Of a DNA stretch of 64,000 bases, positions 29,275 through 38,663 are shown one piece after another. The position numbers and the translations under genes were made by a program. The notes under the pieces were generated by a model. That model had not been told where the DNA came from and did no database searches. It saw only the letters and a program-made list of their open reading frames with translations. Position 1 is the stretch's first letter. Each line of letters begins with the position of its first letter. Origin of the DNA: Caenispirillum bisanense (lineage in GTDB: Bacteria; Pseudomonadota; Alphaproteobacteria; Rhodospirillales; Rhodospirillaceae); contig NZ_OCNJ01000003.1 of the NCBI RefSeq assembly GCF_900230255.1, forward strand, positions 166,885 to 230,884, in the 5' to 3' direction.

Positions 29275-29988
29275 ATGGCCCATCCGGAGTCCGTTTCACT
29301 GCCGGCGGGGGGCGGCACCGGCGGCGCGACGGCGCTGCCCGCCATTCTCATCGCCGACGATCATCCGCTGTTCCGCGAAGCCCTGCACCAGGTGGTGACG
29401 GAAGCCTTCGCCGACTTCGCCGTGCGGCTCGCCAAGGACTTCGAGCAGGCCATGGCGGCGGTGTGCGAGGACGACGGGCTGGAACTGGTGCTGCTCGACC
29501 TCAACATGCCCGGCATGAACGGCTTCAACGGCCTCATCGCCCTGCGCAACCAGGTGCCCATGGTGCCCATCGTGGTGGTCTCGGCCAGCGAAACCGCCGA
29601 GACGGCGGGGCAGGTGCTTACCTTCGGCGCCTCTGGCTTCCTGCCCAAGAGCCTGTCCAAGGGCGAGATGGCGGCGGCGCTGCGCCGCGTGCTCGACGGC
29701 GACGTCTACCTGCCGCCCGAGCTGGAGGCGGAACTGGAGACCGGCGGCGGCCTGTCGGCGGCCGACCGGGCGCTGGTGGAGCAACTGGGCGCGCTCACCC
29801 ACCAGCAGCGCAAGGTGCTGGAGATGCTGGTGGCCGGCAAGTCCAACAAGGTGATCGCCTACGAACTCGACATCGCCGAAAGCACGGTGAAGGCGCACGT
29901 CTCGGCCATCCTGCGCAAGCTCGGCGTCACCAGCCGCACCCAGGCCGTCATCACCGCCGGCCGCATCATCGGCCGCCTGCCGAGTTAG
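29275..29988 (+). CDS. agmR: LuxR-family response regulator (AgmR/ErbR-like)
   Basis: 237 residues from the ATG after AGGGAGAAGACGCGGC. An N-terminal extension of about 20 residues, then a receiver domain (ILIADDHPLFREAL, phospho-acceptor Asp75 in LLDLNMPGMNG, switch Ser in VVVSASE, Lys in FLPKS) and a C-terminal LuxR helix-turn-helix (LTHQQRKVLEMLVAGKSNKVIAYEL). The family includes the regulator of quinoprotein ethanol oxidation in Pseudomonas. Position right after the dehydrogenase and opposite the NahK-like kinase supports control of this locus; the cognate kinase is inferred, not shown. Confidence 0.85.
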   Translation: MAHPESVSLPAGGGTGGATALPAILIADDHPLFREALHQVVTEAFADFAVRLAKDFEQAMAAVCEDDGLELVLLDLNMPGMNGFNGLIALRNQVPMVPIVVVSASETAETAGQVLTFGASGFLPKSLSKGEMAAALRRVLDGDVYLPPELEAELETGGGLSAADRALVEQLGALTHQQRKVLEMLVAGKSNKVIAYELDIAESTVKAHVSAILRKLGVTSRTQAVITAGRIIGRLPS

Positions 29989-30007
29989 GACCGGGGCGGG
30001 CAAGGCG

Positions 30008-30047
30008 AAGGGGCGGCGCCTCGCGGCGGCCGCCCCTTTTCGTTTTC
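30008..30047 (+). terminator. Terminator after the response regulator
   Basis: A perfect 10-bp stem AAGGGGCGGC / GCCGCCCCTT (30008-30017, 30029-30038) followed by TTCGTTTT. It lies between convergent genes and may work in both directions, since the A/T ends are symmetrical. Confidence 0.85.
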
Positions 30048-30071
30048 GACCCGACCCGACCCGACCCGACC
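30047..30071. repeat. Five tandem CGACC units
   Basis: CGACC is repeated five times without interruption, then CGAG. It fills the short space between the terminator above and the end of the chemotaxis transducer gene. Likely a slippage-prone simple repeat without coding role. Confidence 0.9.
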
Positions 30072-30085
30072 CGAGCGTCGCCGCG

Positions 30086-31423
30086 TCAGACGGCGCTGCG
30101 GATGTCGTGCAGGAAGCTGTCGACCTGCGCCTTCAGGCGCTCCGACTGGTTGGACAGCTCGCGCGCCGCCGTGAGGACCTCGCCGGCGGCGTGGCCGGTC
30201 TCGGTGGCCGCTTCGGTGACGGTCGAGATGTTGGAGGTCACCTCGCTCGTGCCCGACGAGGCCTGCTGGACGTTGCGGGCGATTTCCTGCGTCGCGGCGC
30301 CCTGCTGTTCGACGGCGGCGGCGATGGCGGCGGCGATCTCGTTGATGCGGCCGATGGTGCCGGTGATGCCCTGGATGGCGCCGACGGCACTCTTCGTCGC
30401 GTTCTGCACCTCGGTGATCTGGCGGCCGATGTCTTCCGTCGCCCGCGCCGTCTGGTTGGCGAGGTTCTTCACCTCGCCGGCGACGACCGCGAATCCCTTG
30501 CCGGCGTCACCGGCACGGGCCGCCTCGATGGTGGCGTTCAGCGCCAGCAGGTTGGTCTGGCTGGCGATGTCGTTGATGAGCTTCACGACTTCGCCAATCT
30601 TGCCCGCCGCGGTGGCGAGGCCGTTGACCATCTGGTTGGTGCGCTCGGCCTCTTCCACCGCTTCCGACGAGATGCGGTTGCTCTCGGCGACCTGACGGCT
30701 GATTTCCGAGATGGAGGCGTGCAGTTCCTCGGCGGCGGCGGCGACGGTCTGCACGTTGCCGGCCGCCTGATCGGCGGCGTTGGCCACCAGCGACGACTGG
30801 CTGGAGGTGCGGTCGGCCGTCTCGGCCATGTTCTGCGAGGTGGACTGGAGTTCGGTCGCCGCCGCGGCGACGATCTCCACCATGGCATGCACCTCGTTCT
30901 CGAACTTGCTGGCGTGCTCGTTCAGGGTGCGGGCGGCGGTCTCGCGGGCAGTCTGGATGTAGACGGAGATGGCGACGTCCATGTCCAGGAACACCGCCTT
31001 GTTGACGGCCTGGATGATGGCGGCGGCGCGCTCCGGCTTCTTGCGGTAGTGGGTGTAGATCAGCTGCACCAGCTTGTTCAGCGTGAAGGCATAGGCGGCG
31101 ATGTACCACCGCGGCTCCAGGCCGACGCGCTCGTGGGTGCGGCCGATGAGGGTGACCTGCCGGAAATAGGCGTCGCCGAACTCGCCGGAGAACACGTTGT
31201 CCAGCCAGTGCTTGCGCTGCTGGTCGCGGGCGTTGCGGATTCCGGCGTCGCTGCCGAACAGGCGGGCCACGGCGTGCGTCTGCCGGACGTAGCCGTAGAA
31301 GGCGTCCAGCACGGCATCGATGTTGCCGGCCAGGATGCCACGGAATTCCCGCAGAAGGCCTCGGGTTTCCTCGTCGATCTGCAGGAAGCCCAAACGACCG
31401 ACGCGATCCAGATCGTCCGCCAT
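30086..31423 (-). CDS. Globin-coupled chemotaxis transducer (HemAT-like)
   Basis: 445 residues from the ATG at 31423 (preceded by GGAGAGTGGAG). N-terminal protoglobin domain (about 1-165) with the proximal heme ligand His97 in GRTHERVGLEPRWYIAAY, then a linker and a methyl-accepting signalling domain with the conserved hairpin tip (ARAGDAGKGFAVVAGEVKNL). No transmembrane helix, so it is a soluble cytoplasmic sensor. HemAT-type proteins bind oxygen at heme and signal to CheA for aerotaxis. The gene converges on the alcohol dehydrogenase regulator. No che genes are in the window. Confidence 0.92.
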   Translation of the reverse strand: MADDLDRVGRLGFLQIDEETRGLLREFRGILAGNIDAVLDAFYGYVRQTHAVARLFGSDAGIRNARDQQRKHWLDNVFSGEFGDAYFRQVTLIGRTHERVGLEPRWYIAAYAFTLNKLVQLIYTHYRKKPERAAAIIQAVNKAVFLDMDVAISVYIQTARETAARTLNEHASKFENEVHAMVEIVAAAATELQSTSQNMAETADRTSSQSSLVANAADQAAGNVQTVAAAAEELHASISEISRQVAESNRISSEAVEEAERTNQMVNGLATAAGKIGEVVKLINDIASQTNLLALNATIEAARAGDAGKGFAVVAGEVKNLANQTARATEDIGRQITEVQNATKSAVGAIQGITGTIGRINEIAAAIAAAVEQQGAATQEIARNVQQASSGTSEVTSNISTVTEAATETGHAAGEVLTAARELSNQSERLKAQVDSFLHDIRSAV

Positions 31424-31624
31424 CTCCACTCTCCGATGAAGCTCTTCGTTTCCCCCGCCTGGCGGACATACCCCCTCCGCGCCGGCTGATTGGCCTCTGC
31501 ATATACTATTTTCCAAGGCCTGCAAACACGGAACACAAGGGCTGTGGGGGTTGCCTGGGCCAATGGCATATACAAAAGTGCATAGTCTGTTTCATCGGAA
31601 TGCCGGTGCCCGCATCTGCGTCTC

Positions 31625-31653
31625 TTGACGGCGCGGCTCATCCGTTGCACAAG
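31625..31653 (+). promoter_or_regulatory. Possible promoter of tRNA-Leu
   Basis: TTGACG, a 17-base spacer and CACAAG place a transcription start about 7-12 bases before the tRNA. The -35 is good (5/6), the -10 weak (3/6). Confidence 0.35.
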
Positions 31654-31666
31654 ACCGGTTTCCGGC

Positions 31667-31751
31667 GCGGCCGTGGCGGAACTGGTAGACGCACTGGATT
31701 TAGGTTCCAGCGCCGCAAGGTGTGTGGGTTCGAGTCCCTCCGGCCGCACCA
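31667..31751 (+). tRNA. tRNA-Leu (anticodon UAG)
   Basis: 85 bases including the encoded CCA end. The acceptor stem GCGGCCG pairs with CGGCCGC; the anticodon stem CTGGA/TCCAG encloses the loop TTTAGGT with anticodon TAG at 31701-31703; the T arm contains GGTTCGAGTCC. The long variable arm (GCGCCGCAAGGTGT region) is the leucine-type class II arm. Reads CUA and other CUN codons. Confidence 0.95.
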
Positions 31752-31830
31752 TCCCGATCCATCCACGCACCGGCCCTCGTCGCCGGCCGGCGGGTGGGAG
31801 CCATTGTGTCGGTTTTTTCGCCGGCCCCGG

Positions 31831-31858
31831 TTGCGGCGGCGGGCGTGTCTGCTATAAC
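31831..31858 (+). promoter_or_regulatory. Candidate promoter of tig
   Basis: TTGCGG, a 16-base spacer and TATAAC lie about 60 bases before the tig start codon. Both boxes are good (4/6 and 5/6). Confidence 0.55.
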
Positions 31859-31918
31859 CGCGCAACGCCGTGGCTCGCCCACCGAGTCGATCACTGACAC
31901 GAGAGATAGAGACTCTAG

Positions 31919-33352
31919 ATGCAGGTTACCGAAACCAACGCCGAGGGCCTGAAGCGCGATTTCAAGGTGGTCGTGCCGGCCGCCGACCTCGCTGCCAAGA
32001 GCGAGGCGCGCCTCAAGGAACTGTCCAACCAGGTCAAGATGCCCGGCTTCCGGCCCGGCAAGGTGCCGCTGTCGCTGGTGAAGAAGCGCTACGGCCAGTC
32101 CGTCCTGGGCGAGGTCGTCGAGCAGTCGGTGCAGGAAGCCGCCGAGAAGGCCATCACCGAGAACAACCTGCGTCCGGCCATGCAGCCGAAGATCGACCTG
32201 CAGAACTTCTCGGAAGACGCCGACCTCGAGTTCACCATCTCGGTCGAGGTGCTGCCCGAGATCACTCCGGTCGACTTCGCCACCGTCGAGCTGACCCGCC
32301 CGAAGGCGGACGTCGCCGACCAGGAGATCGAGGATGCGCTGAAGCGCATCGCCGAGAGCCAGAAGACCAACGAGGCCGTCACCTCCAAGACCCGCAAGGC
32401 GAAGGAGGGCGATGCCGTCCTCATCGACTTCGTCGGCAAGAAGGACGGCGAGGAGTTCCCCGGCGGCAAGGCCGAGGGCTACGAGCTGGAGCTCGGCTCG
32501 GGCACCTTCATCCCCGGCTTCGAGGATCAGGTCGTCGGCCTGAAGGCCGGTGACCAGAAGACCATCACCGTCACCTTCCCCGAGGAATACCCGGCCGAGA
32601 ACCTCAAGGGCGCCGAAGTCACCTTCGACGTCACCGTCCACGAGATCCGCGAGCCGAAGGTGCCGGAGATCGACGACGAGCTGGCCAAGACCGTCGGCAT
32701 GGAGAGCCTCGAGGCCCTCAAGACCGCCGTGCGCGAGCAGATCCAGCGCGAGTACGACAACCTGAGCCGCCAGAAGGTCAAGCGCCAGCTGCTCGACAAG
32801 CTGTCCGACGCCCACGACTTCGAGGTTCCGCCGACCATGGTGGACATGGAGTTCGACGGCATCTGGAAGCAGGTGGAGCAGGCCAAGGAACAGGGCCAGC
32901 TCGACCCCGAGGACGAAGGCAAGACCGACGACGAGCTGAAGGCCGACTACCGCAAGCTGGCCGAGCGCCGCGTGCGCCTGGGTCTGCTGCTGTCCGAGGT
33001 CGGCCAGAAGAACGAAGTGCAGGTCACCCAGGAAGACCTGAACCGCGCCATCATGGCCGAAGCCGCGCGCTTCCCGGGCCAGGAACAGGCCGTGTTCAGC
33101 TACTTCATGCAGAACCGCGGCGCCATCGACCAGCTGCGCGCCCCGATCTATGAAGACAAGGTCGTGGACTTCATCATCGAGAAGGCCAAGGTCGAGGACA
33201 AGCCGGTCTCCGTCGACGAGCTGATGAAGCAGGACGACGCCGAGGGCGACGATGCCGCCGCCGACAAGCCGGCGAAGAAGAAGGCCGCCAAGAAGGCCAA
33301 GAAGGCCGAAGGCGACGCCGCCGAGGGTGACGCCGAGAAGGCCGCGGACTGA
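31919..33352 (+). CDS. tig: Trigger factor, ribosome-bound chaperone and prolyl isomerase
   Basis: 477 residues. N-terminal ribosome-binding domain with the signature MPGFRPGKVPLSLVKKRYG, a central FKBP-type isomerase domain (about 160-245; AKEGDAVLIDFVGKKDGEEF, GSGTFIPGFEDQVVG), and a long helical C-terminal chaperone domain. It ends in a Lys/Ala/Glu-rich tail of about 35 residues (KPAKKKAAKKAKKAEGD) longer than in E. coli and typical of several alphaproteobacteria. Stands first in the tig-clpP-clpX-lon series. Confidence 0.97.
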   Translation: MQVTETNAEGLKRDFKVVVPAADLAAKSEARLKELSNQVKMPGFRPGKVPLSLVKKRYGQSVLGEVVEQSVQEAAEKAITENNLRPAMQPKIDLQNFSEDADLEFTISVEVLPEITPVDFATVELTRPKADVADQEIEDALKRIAESQKTNEAVTSKTRKAKEGDAVLIDFVGKKDGEEFPGGKAEGYELELGSGTFIPGFEDQVVGLKAGDQKTITVTFPEEYPAENLKGAEVTFDVTVHEIREPKVPEIDDELAKTVGMESLEALKTAVREQIQREYDNLSRQKVKRQLLDKLSDAHDFEVPPTMVDMEFDGIWKQVEQAKEQGQLDPEDEGKTDDELKADYRKLAERRVRLGLLLSEVGQKNEVQVTQEDLNRAIMAEAARFPGQEQAVFSYFMQNRGAIDQLRAPIYEDKVVDFIIEKAKVEDKPVSVDELMKQDDAEGDDAAADKPAKKKAAKKAKKAEGDAAEGDAEKAAD

Positions 33353-33391
33353 ATGGTCCGCGCGTCTTCCACCCGCGCCTCGTACTGACGG

Positions 33392-33454
33392 TCGGGGCGG
33401 TGGCTGTTGCGGCCGCCGCCCCGATCGCATGTTTGCGTCATGTCATTGCATGAC
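33392..33454 (+). promoter_or_regulatory. Two inverted repeats in the tig-clpP spacer
   Basis: First, a perfect 9-bp repeat TCGGGGCGG / CCGCCCCGA (33392-33400, 33416-33424) with a 15-base loop and no T-run, a hairpin that could end tig transcription only weakly. Second, GTCATG-TCATTG-CATGAC (33437-33454), a 6-bp repeat located about 40 bases before clpP, a plausible operator. No sigma-70 or heat-shock promoter stands out. Confidence 0.45.
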
Positions 33455-33492
33455 GATCGACTGCCCCGCATATCGGGGGACCACAGGAATGG

Positions 33493-34158
33493 ATGGAGCC
33501 GATGAGCGAACGTGATCCGATCGACGTCTACAACAACTACCTGGTCCCGATGGTGGTCGAGCAGACCAACCGCGGCGAGCGGTCCTACGACATCTACTCG
33601 CGCCTGCTGAAGGAGCGCATCATCTTCCTCACCGGCCCGGTGCAGGACGGTGTGTCGGCGCTCATCTGCGCCCAGCTCCTGTTCCTCGAGGCCGACAATC
33701 CGTCGAAGGACATCGCCTTCTACATCAACTCGCCCGGCGGCGTGGTGACCTCGGGCCTCGCCATGTACGACACGATGCAGTACATCCGCTGCGACGTGGC
33801 GACCATGGTGATCGGCCAGGCGGCCTCCATGGGCTCGCTGCTGCTGACCGGCGGCGCGCCCGACAAGCGTTTCTCGCTGCCCAACAGCCGGATCATGGTC
33901 CACCAGCCGTCCGGCGGCTTCCAGGGCCAGGCGGCGGACATCGAGATCCACGCCCGCGAGATCCTGTCGATCCGCGACCGCCTGAACAAGCTCTACGTCA
34001 AGCACACCGGCCAGCCGATCGAGGAGATCGAGCGCGCCATGGAGCGCGACAAGTTCATGACGCCGGAAGAGGCCAAGGCCTTCGGCCTGATCGACACCGT
34101 CGTGACCTCGCGCGAAGAGGAAACGAAGCTGCGCGAAGGCGGCGACGGCGCCAAGTAA
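33493..34158 (+). CDS. clpP: ClpP protease subunit
   Basis: 221 residues from the ATG at 33493 (after AGGA); the ATG at 33502 (MSERDPID) is an equally possible start and leaves 218 residues. Catalytic triad visible: Ser in [11 protein letters not shown], His in MVHQPSGG, Asp in [11 protein letters not shown] region. Forms the tetradecameric chamber that degrades substrates unfolded by ClpX, encoded next. Own spacer on both sides, with a terminator downstream. Confidence 0.97.
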   Translation: MEPMSERDPIDVYNNYLVPMVVEQTNRGERSYDIYSRLLKERIIFLTGPVQDGVSALICAQLLFLEADNPSKDIAFYINSPGGVVTSGLAMYDTMQYIRCDVATMVIGQAASMGSLLLTGGAPDKRFSLPNSRIMVHQPSGGFQGQAADIEIHAREILSIRDRLNKLYVKHTGQPIEEIERAMERDKFMTPEEAKAFGLIDTVVTSREEETKLREGGDGAK

Positions 34159-34183
34159 CGAGGCGCCTGCATGACCGATGGGG

Positions 34184-34221
34184 CGGGGACGCGGCCGCAG
34201 GGCTGCGTCCCCGTCGTTTTT
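34184..34221 (+). terminator. Terminator after clpP
   Basis: A 9-bp stem CGGGGACGC / GCGTCCCCG (34184-34192, 34205-34213) with a 12-base loop, followed by TCGTTTTT. It should separate clpP from clpX transcription. Confidence 0.8.
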
Positions 34222-34477
34222 CGCCCTGGCCGAAAGGCGAAGGCCTGGACGTCCGGCCGAGGACGCTCCCCCCTTCGTCACATGCCTTGCAGGCCCCGCG
34301 CCATCTCCCCATGTTGCAGCAACGATGTCCGATCCGTTACGTCCCGGCGGACGTAAAGGCTTTTAGGCATTGTCCTGCGGCGGAAGGACCGGCTAACATG
34401 AGCGCGAAGCGGGCCGGCCGGCCGCAAACTTATGACGGCGCGCCGGCGGTGCCGGCCGCGCACGGAGTGGAGACACG
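34222..34477 (+). promoter_or_regulatory. clpX upstream region with a 20-base inverted repeat
   Basis: After the clpP terminator there is no gene until clpX. The striking element is TTACGTCCCGGCGGACGTAA (34337-34356): 8-bp arms around CGGC, 121 bases before the clpX ATG. It may be an operator or a hairpin; the TTTTAG just after it is too short for a convincing terminator. The final stretch contains GGAGTGGAGAC as ribosome binding site. No confident promoter boxes were found. Confidence 0.5.
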
Positions 34478-35749
34478 ATGACCAAGTCCTCTGGCGGCGA
34501 TTCATCCAAGAACACCCTGTATTGCTCGTTCTGCGGGAAGAGCCAGCACGAGGTGCGCAAGCTCATCGCCGGGCCGACGGTGTTCATCTGCGATGAATGC
34601 GTGGAACTGTGCATGGACATCATCCGCGAGGAGAACAAGAGCAATCTCGTTCGTTCCCGCGATGGCGTTCCGTCCCCCCGCGACATCATGGCCGTGCTGG
34701 ACGATTACGTGATCGGCCAGAGCCATGCCAAGCGCGTGCTGTCGGTGGCGGTGCACAACCACTACAAACGACTGCAGCACGGCGGCGCCAAGGGGAACGA
34801 GGTCGAGATCGCCAAGTCCAACATCCTGCTGGTCGGCCCGACGGGCTGCGGCAAGACGTTGCTGGCCCAGACCCTCGCCCGCATCCTCGACGTGCCCTTC
34901 ACCATGGCCGACGCCACCACGCTGACCGAAGCCGGTTACGTGGGCGAGGACGTCGAGAACATCATCCTGAAGCTGCTGCAGGCGGCCGACTACAACGTCG
35001 AGCGGGCGCAGCGCGGCATCGTCTACATCGACGAGATCGACAAGATCAGCCGGAAGTCCGATAATCCGTCCATCACCCGCGACGTGTCGGGCGAGGGTGT
35101 GCAGCAGGCCCTGCTGAAGATCATGGAAGGCACGGTCGCCAGCGTGCCCCCGCAGGGCGGCCGCAAGCATCCGCAGCAGGAATTCCTGCAGGTCGACACG
35201 ACCAACATCCTGTTCATCTGCGGCGGCGCCTTCGCGGGCCTCGAGAAGATCATCTCCGGCCGCGGCAAGGGCACGTCCATCGGCTTCGGCGCCACCGTGC
35301 GCGACCCCGAGCAGCGCCGCACCGGCGAGATCCTGCGCGAGGTGGAGCCGGAAGACCTGCTGAAGTACGGCCTGATCCCCGAATTCGTCGGCCGTCTGCC
35401 GGTGATCGCCACCCTCGACGACCTGGACGAGGACGCGCTCATCGAAATCCTGACCAAGCCGAAGAACGCCCTGGTCAAGCAGTACCAGAAGCTGTTCGAC
35501 ATGGAGAGCACCAAGCTCACGCTCACCGACGACGCGCTGACGGCCATCGCCCAGAAGGCCATCGCCCGCAAGACCGGTGCCCGCGGCCTGCGCTCGATCA
35601 TGGAAAGCATGCTGCTCGAGACCATGTTCGACCTCCCCGGCATGGAAGGGGTGGAGGAAGTGGTCGTCAACCGCGAGGTCGCCGAAACCCGGGCGAAACC
35701 TCTCTACATCTACTCGGATCGCTCCGAGGAGGTCGGGACGGGCGCCTGA
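34478..35749 (+). CDS. clpX: ClpX unfoldase subunit
   Basis: 423 residues. N-terminal zinc-binding domain with [17 protein letters not shown] and [11 protein letters not shown]+ module with Walker [13 protein letters not shown], Walker [10 protein letters not shown], the pore loop region GYVGEDVEN and the sensor [10 protein letters not shown]. Recognises tagged substrates and feeds them to ClpP. Length is normal. Confidence 0.98.
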   Translation: MTKSSGGDSSKNTLYCSFCGKSQHEVRKLIAGPTVFICDECVELCMDIIREENKSNLVRSRDGVPSPRDIMAVLDDYVIGQSHAKRVLSVAVHNHYKRLQHGGAKGNEVEIAKSNILLVGPTGCGKTLLAQTLARILDVPFTMADATTLTEAGYVGEDVENIILKLLQAADYNVERAQRGIVYIDEIDKISRKSDNPSITRDVSGEGVQQALLKIMEGTVASVPPQGGRKHPQQEFLQVDTTNILFICGGAFAGLEKIISGRGKGTSIGFGATVRDPEQRRTGEILREVEPEDLLKYGLIPEFVGRLPVIATLDDLDEDALIEILTKPKNALVKQYQKLFDMESTKLTLTDDALTAIAQKAIARKTGARGLRSIMESMLLETMFDLPGMEGVEEVVVNREVAETRAKPLYIYSDRSEEVGTGA

Positions 35750-35760
35750 GGGCGCCCTTT
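35740..35760 (+). terminator. Weak terminator-like hairpin at the clpX stop
   Basis: A 7-bp stem GGGCGCC / GGCGCCC with a TGAG loop includes the clpX stop codon and is followed by only three T residues. Probably partial attenuation between clpX and lon at most. Confidence 0.35.
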
Positions 35761-35839
35761 CCACCTCGACCCGGCCGATCGGCGTCCGAAGCCGCGCGAT
35801 ATCACCGGGTGTCAACCCCTGGCCGTCCGCTTTGGAGCC

Positions 35840-35847
35840 TCCCATAT
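35840..35847 (+). promoter_or_regulatory. Possible heat-shock-type -10 element of lon
   Basis: TCCCATAT resembles the sigma-32 -10 consensus CCCCATNT and stands about 69 bases before the lon start, but no good -35 (CTTGAA-like) was found at the right distance. Confidence 0.25.
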
Positions 35848-35915
35848 CAGGGCCAAAGCCGATCAACCTGGCGGTGCGTCAGACGGCCGCCAAGCTAAAA
35901 AAGAGGGACATCATC

Positions 35916-38315
35916 GTGGAGAGTCGCGGAGACATCCTTCCTGTCCTCCCGTTGCGTGACATCGTCGTCTTCCCGCACATGATCGTGCCGCTGTTCGTCG
36001 GCCGTGAAAAGTCGGTGAAGGCGCTCGAAGACGTCATGGCCGAGGACAAGCAGATCCTGCTCGTGGCGCAGAAGAACGCCGGGCAGGACAACCCCGATCC
36101 GGACGACATCTACACCGTCGGCACCGTGTCGACCGTGCTGCAGCTGCTCAAGCTGCCGGACGACACCGTGAAGGTCCTGGTGGAAGGCGGCCAGCGCGCC
36201 CGCATCCTGCGCTACACCGACAACCAGGACTTCTTCCAGGCGGAAGTGGAACTGCTCGACGACGAACACCAGGACAACCAGGAGCTCGAGGCGCTGTCCC
36301 GCTCCGTGGTCGGCCAGTTCGAGCAGTACATCAAGCTGAACAAGAAGATCCCGCCCGAGGTTCTGGTGTCGATCAACCAGATCGACGACGCCGCGAAGCT
36401 GGCCGACACGGTCGCCTCGCACCTCGCGCTGAAGATCGCCGACAAGCAGGAACTGCTTGAAACGACTGCCATTTCCGATCGCCTGGAGCGTGTCTACGGC
36501 TTCATGGAAAGCGAGATCGGCGTCCTGCAGGTCGAGAAGAAGATCCGCAACCGCGTCAAGCGGCAGATGGAGAAGACCCAGCGCGAGTACTATCTGAACG
36601 AGCAGCTGAAGGCCATTCAGAAGGAACTCGGCGAGGGCGAGGAAGGTCGCGACGAGGCCTCGGAGATCGAGGACCGCATCAACAAGACCAAGCTGTCGAA
36701 GGAAGCCAAGGAAAAGGCCATGGGCGAGCTGAAGAAGCTGCGCTCCATGAGCCCCATGTCGGCGGAAGCGACGGTGGTGCGCAACTACCTGGACTGGCTG
36801 CTGTCGATCCCCTGGCAGACCAAGACGCGCGTCAACTACGACCTGAAGCGCGCCAAGAAGGTGCTGGACGACGACCACTTCGGCCTGGAAAAGGTGAAGG
36901 AGCGCATCCTCGAGTACTTGGCCGTGCAGCAGCGCACCAAGAAGCTCAAGGGTCCGATCCTGTGCCTCGTCGGCCCGCCGGGCGTCGGCAAGACCTCGCT
37001 CGGCCAGTCCATCGCCAAGGCGACGGGCCGCAACTTCGTGCGCGTGTCGCTCGGCGGCGTGCGCGACGAAAGCGAGATCCGCGGTCACCGCCGCACCTAC
37101 ATCGGCTCCATGCCCGGCAAGATCATCCAGGGCATGAAGAAGGCGAAGACGTCCAATCCCTTCTTCCTGCTCGACGAAATCGACAAGCTGGGCGCCGACT
37201 GGCGCGGCGACCCGTCGTCGGCCCTGCTGGAGGTGCTCGACCCGGCGCAGAACTCCACCTTCAACGACCACTACCTCGAGGTGGACTATGACCTGTCGGA
37301 CGTGATGTTCGTCACCACGGCCAACACGCTACGCATGCCGCAGCCGCTGATGGACCGCATGGAGATCATCCGCCTGTCGGGCTACACCGAGGACGAGAAG
37401 GTCGAGATCGCGCGCCGCCACCTGATCCCCAAGCAGATGGAAGCGCACGGCCTGAAGAAGACCGAGTTCACCATCAGCGAAGACTCGCTGCGCGACCTCG
37501 TGCGCTACTACACTCGGGAAGCCGGCGTCCGCAACCTGGAACGCGAGCTGGCGAACCTCGCCCGCAAGTCGACCAAGACGCTGGTGGAAAAGAACATCAA
37601 GCAGGTGGCGATCACCCGCCGGAACCTCGAAAAGTACGCCGGCGTCCGTCGGTATCGCTATGGCGAGGCGGAGCGCGAGGATCTGGTGGGCGTGACCACC
37701 GGCCTGGCGTGGACCGAGGTGGGCGGCGAACTGCTGTCCATCGAAGCCGTCACCCTGCCGGGCAAGGGCAACTTCATGCTGACGGGCCAGCTCGGCGACG
37801 TCATGAAGGAGTCCATCCAGGCGGCGCGGTCCTACGTGCGGTCGCGGTCGGTCAGCTTCGGCATCAAGCCGACGGCCTTCGAGAAGCGGGACATCCACGT
37901 GCACGTGCCGGAAGGCGCGACGCCCAAGGATGGTCCGTCGGCCGGCGTCGCCATGTGCACCTCCATCGTCTCGGCGCTGACGGGCGTGGCGGTGCGCAAG
38001 GATGTCGCCATGACCGGCGAAATCACCCTGCGCGGCCGCGTGCTGCCCATCGGCGGTCTCAAGGAGAAGCTGCTGGCGGCCCTGCGCGGCGGCATCAAGC
38101 GGGTGCTCATCCCGCGCGACAACGAGAAGGATCTCGCCGAGATTCCGGACAACGTGAAGCGCGGCCTGAAGATCATTCCGGTCTCGACCGTCGACGAAGT
38201 GCTGAGCAACTCCCTCGTGAAGGAGCTGACTCCCATCGAGTGGCAGGAGCCCAGCGACGACGACGTGCCGGCGCCGAAGACCGCCGACGGCGGCGACGCG
38301 GTGATCACCCACTGA
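35916..38315 (+). CDS. lon: Lon protease
   Basis: 799 residues from GTG at 35916, which has a clear ribosome binding site (GAGGGA, 7 bases away) and starts right before the conserved [21 protein letters not shown]; the frame open from 35577 overlaps clpX and is not coding there. N-terminal LON domain, coiled coil, AAA+ module (Walker [12 protein letters not shown], Walker [11 protein letters not shown]) and protease domain with the catalytic Ser in [10 protein letters not shown] and Lys in [10 protein letters not shown]. Degrades misfolded and regulatory proteins in the cytoplasm. Confidence 0.97.
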   Translation: MESRGDILPVLPLRDIVVFPHMIVPLFVGREKSVKALEDVMAEDKQILLVAQKNAGQDNPDPDDIYTVGTVSTVLQLLKLPDDTVKVLVEGGQRARILRYTDNQDFFQAEVELLDDEHQDNQELEALSRSVVGQFEQYIKLNKKIPPEVLVSINQIDDAAKLADTVASHLALKIADKQELLETTAISDRLERVYGFMESEIGVLQVEKKIRNRVKRQMEKTQREYYLNEQLKAIQKELGEGEEGRDEASEIEDRINKTKLSKEAKEKAMGELKKLRSMSPMSAEATVVRNYLDWLLSIPWQTKTRVNYDLKRAKKVLDDDHFGLEKVKERILEYLAVQQRTKKLKGPILCLVGPPGVGKTSLGQSIAKATGRNFVRVSLGGVRDESEIRGHRRTYIGSMPGKIIQGMKKAKTSNPFFLLDEIDKLGADWRGDPSSALLEVLDPAQNSTFNDHYLEVDYDLSDVMFVTTANTLRMPQPLMDRMEIIRLSGYTEDEKVEIARRHLIPKQMEAHGLKKTEFTISEDSLRDLVRYYTREAGVRNLERELANLARKSTKTLVEKNIKQVAITRRNLEKYAGVRRYRYGEAEREDLVGVTTGLAWTEVGGELLSIEAVTLPGKGNFMLTGQLGDVMKESIQAARSYVRSRSVSFGIKPTAFEKRDIHVHVPEGATPKDGPSAGVAMCTSIVSALTGVAVRKDVAMTGEITLRGRVLPIGGLKEKLLAALRGGIKRVLIPRDNEKDLAEIPDNVKRGLKIIPVSTVDEVLSNSLVKELTPIEWQEPSDDDVPAPKTADGGDAVITH

Positions 38316-38365
38316 TCCCCGGATCGATATCCATCTGATGCTGCAGTGCAGCGTCCTATGGTTCT

Positions 38366-38405
38366 AAGAAGCAGCGGCGCATCCGGCAGGGTGCGCCGCT
38401 TTCTT
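38366..38405 (+). terminator. Terminator after lon
   Basis: A 9-bp stem AGCGGCGCA / TGCGCCGCT (38373-38381, 38392-38400), extended by AAGAA upstream and TTCTT downstream. It lies 50 bases past the lon stop. Confidence 0.8.
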
Positions 38406-38425
38406 ATTTGCCTGTCACTTGAAGC

Positions 38426-38437
38426 AGACAATTGTCT
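38426..38437. repeat. Perfect 12-base palindrome AGACAATTGTCT
   Basis: Lies in the 348-base lon-hupB spacer, between the lon terminator and the candidate hupB promoter, in DNA much richer in A/T than its surroundings. A likely protein binding site; the regulator is unknown. Confidence 0.5.
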
Positions 38438-38552
38438 AAAAGTTGCTCTATTTGGCACCTCATACTACCGGCGGAACCCGAAATGCCCCTTTGTCAAGCT
38501 GGGATATCAGGCTGGAAGGCGCAAAAAACGGGGGAAAACCGCGGTTTCCCGA

Positions 38553-38582
38553 TTGACGGACGCGAAAGGCGCGCCTTACACT
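38553..38582 (+). promoter_or_regulatory. Candidate promoter of hupB
   Basis: TTGACG, an 18-base spacer and TACACT (5/6 and 4/6 matches). It predicts an untranslated leader of about 75 bases, which contains the inverted repeat CCGTT-AAATC-AACGG (38588-38602) and a T-rich run before the ribosome binding site AGAGGGGG. Confidence 0.5.
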
Positions 38583-38663
38583 CCCCACCGTTAAATCAAC
38601 GGACATCGTTGCCTTTGATTGAACCCAGTTTTTGTCTTTGCTTTTAGCAGAGGGGGCCCTCAA

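Noticed and set aside
30047-30071. CRISPR or other array at the CGACC tandem repeat
   Set aside because: Units are five bases without spacers; it is a simple sequence repeat.
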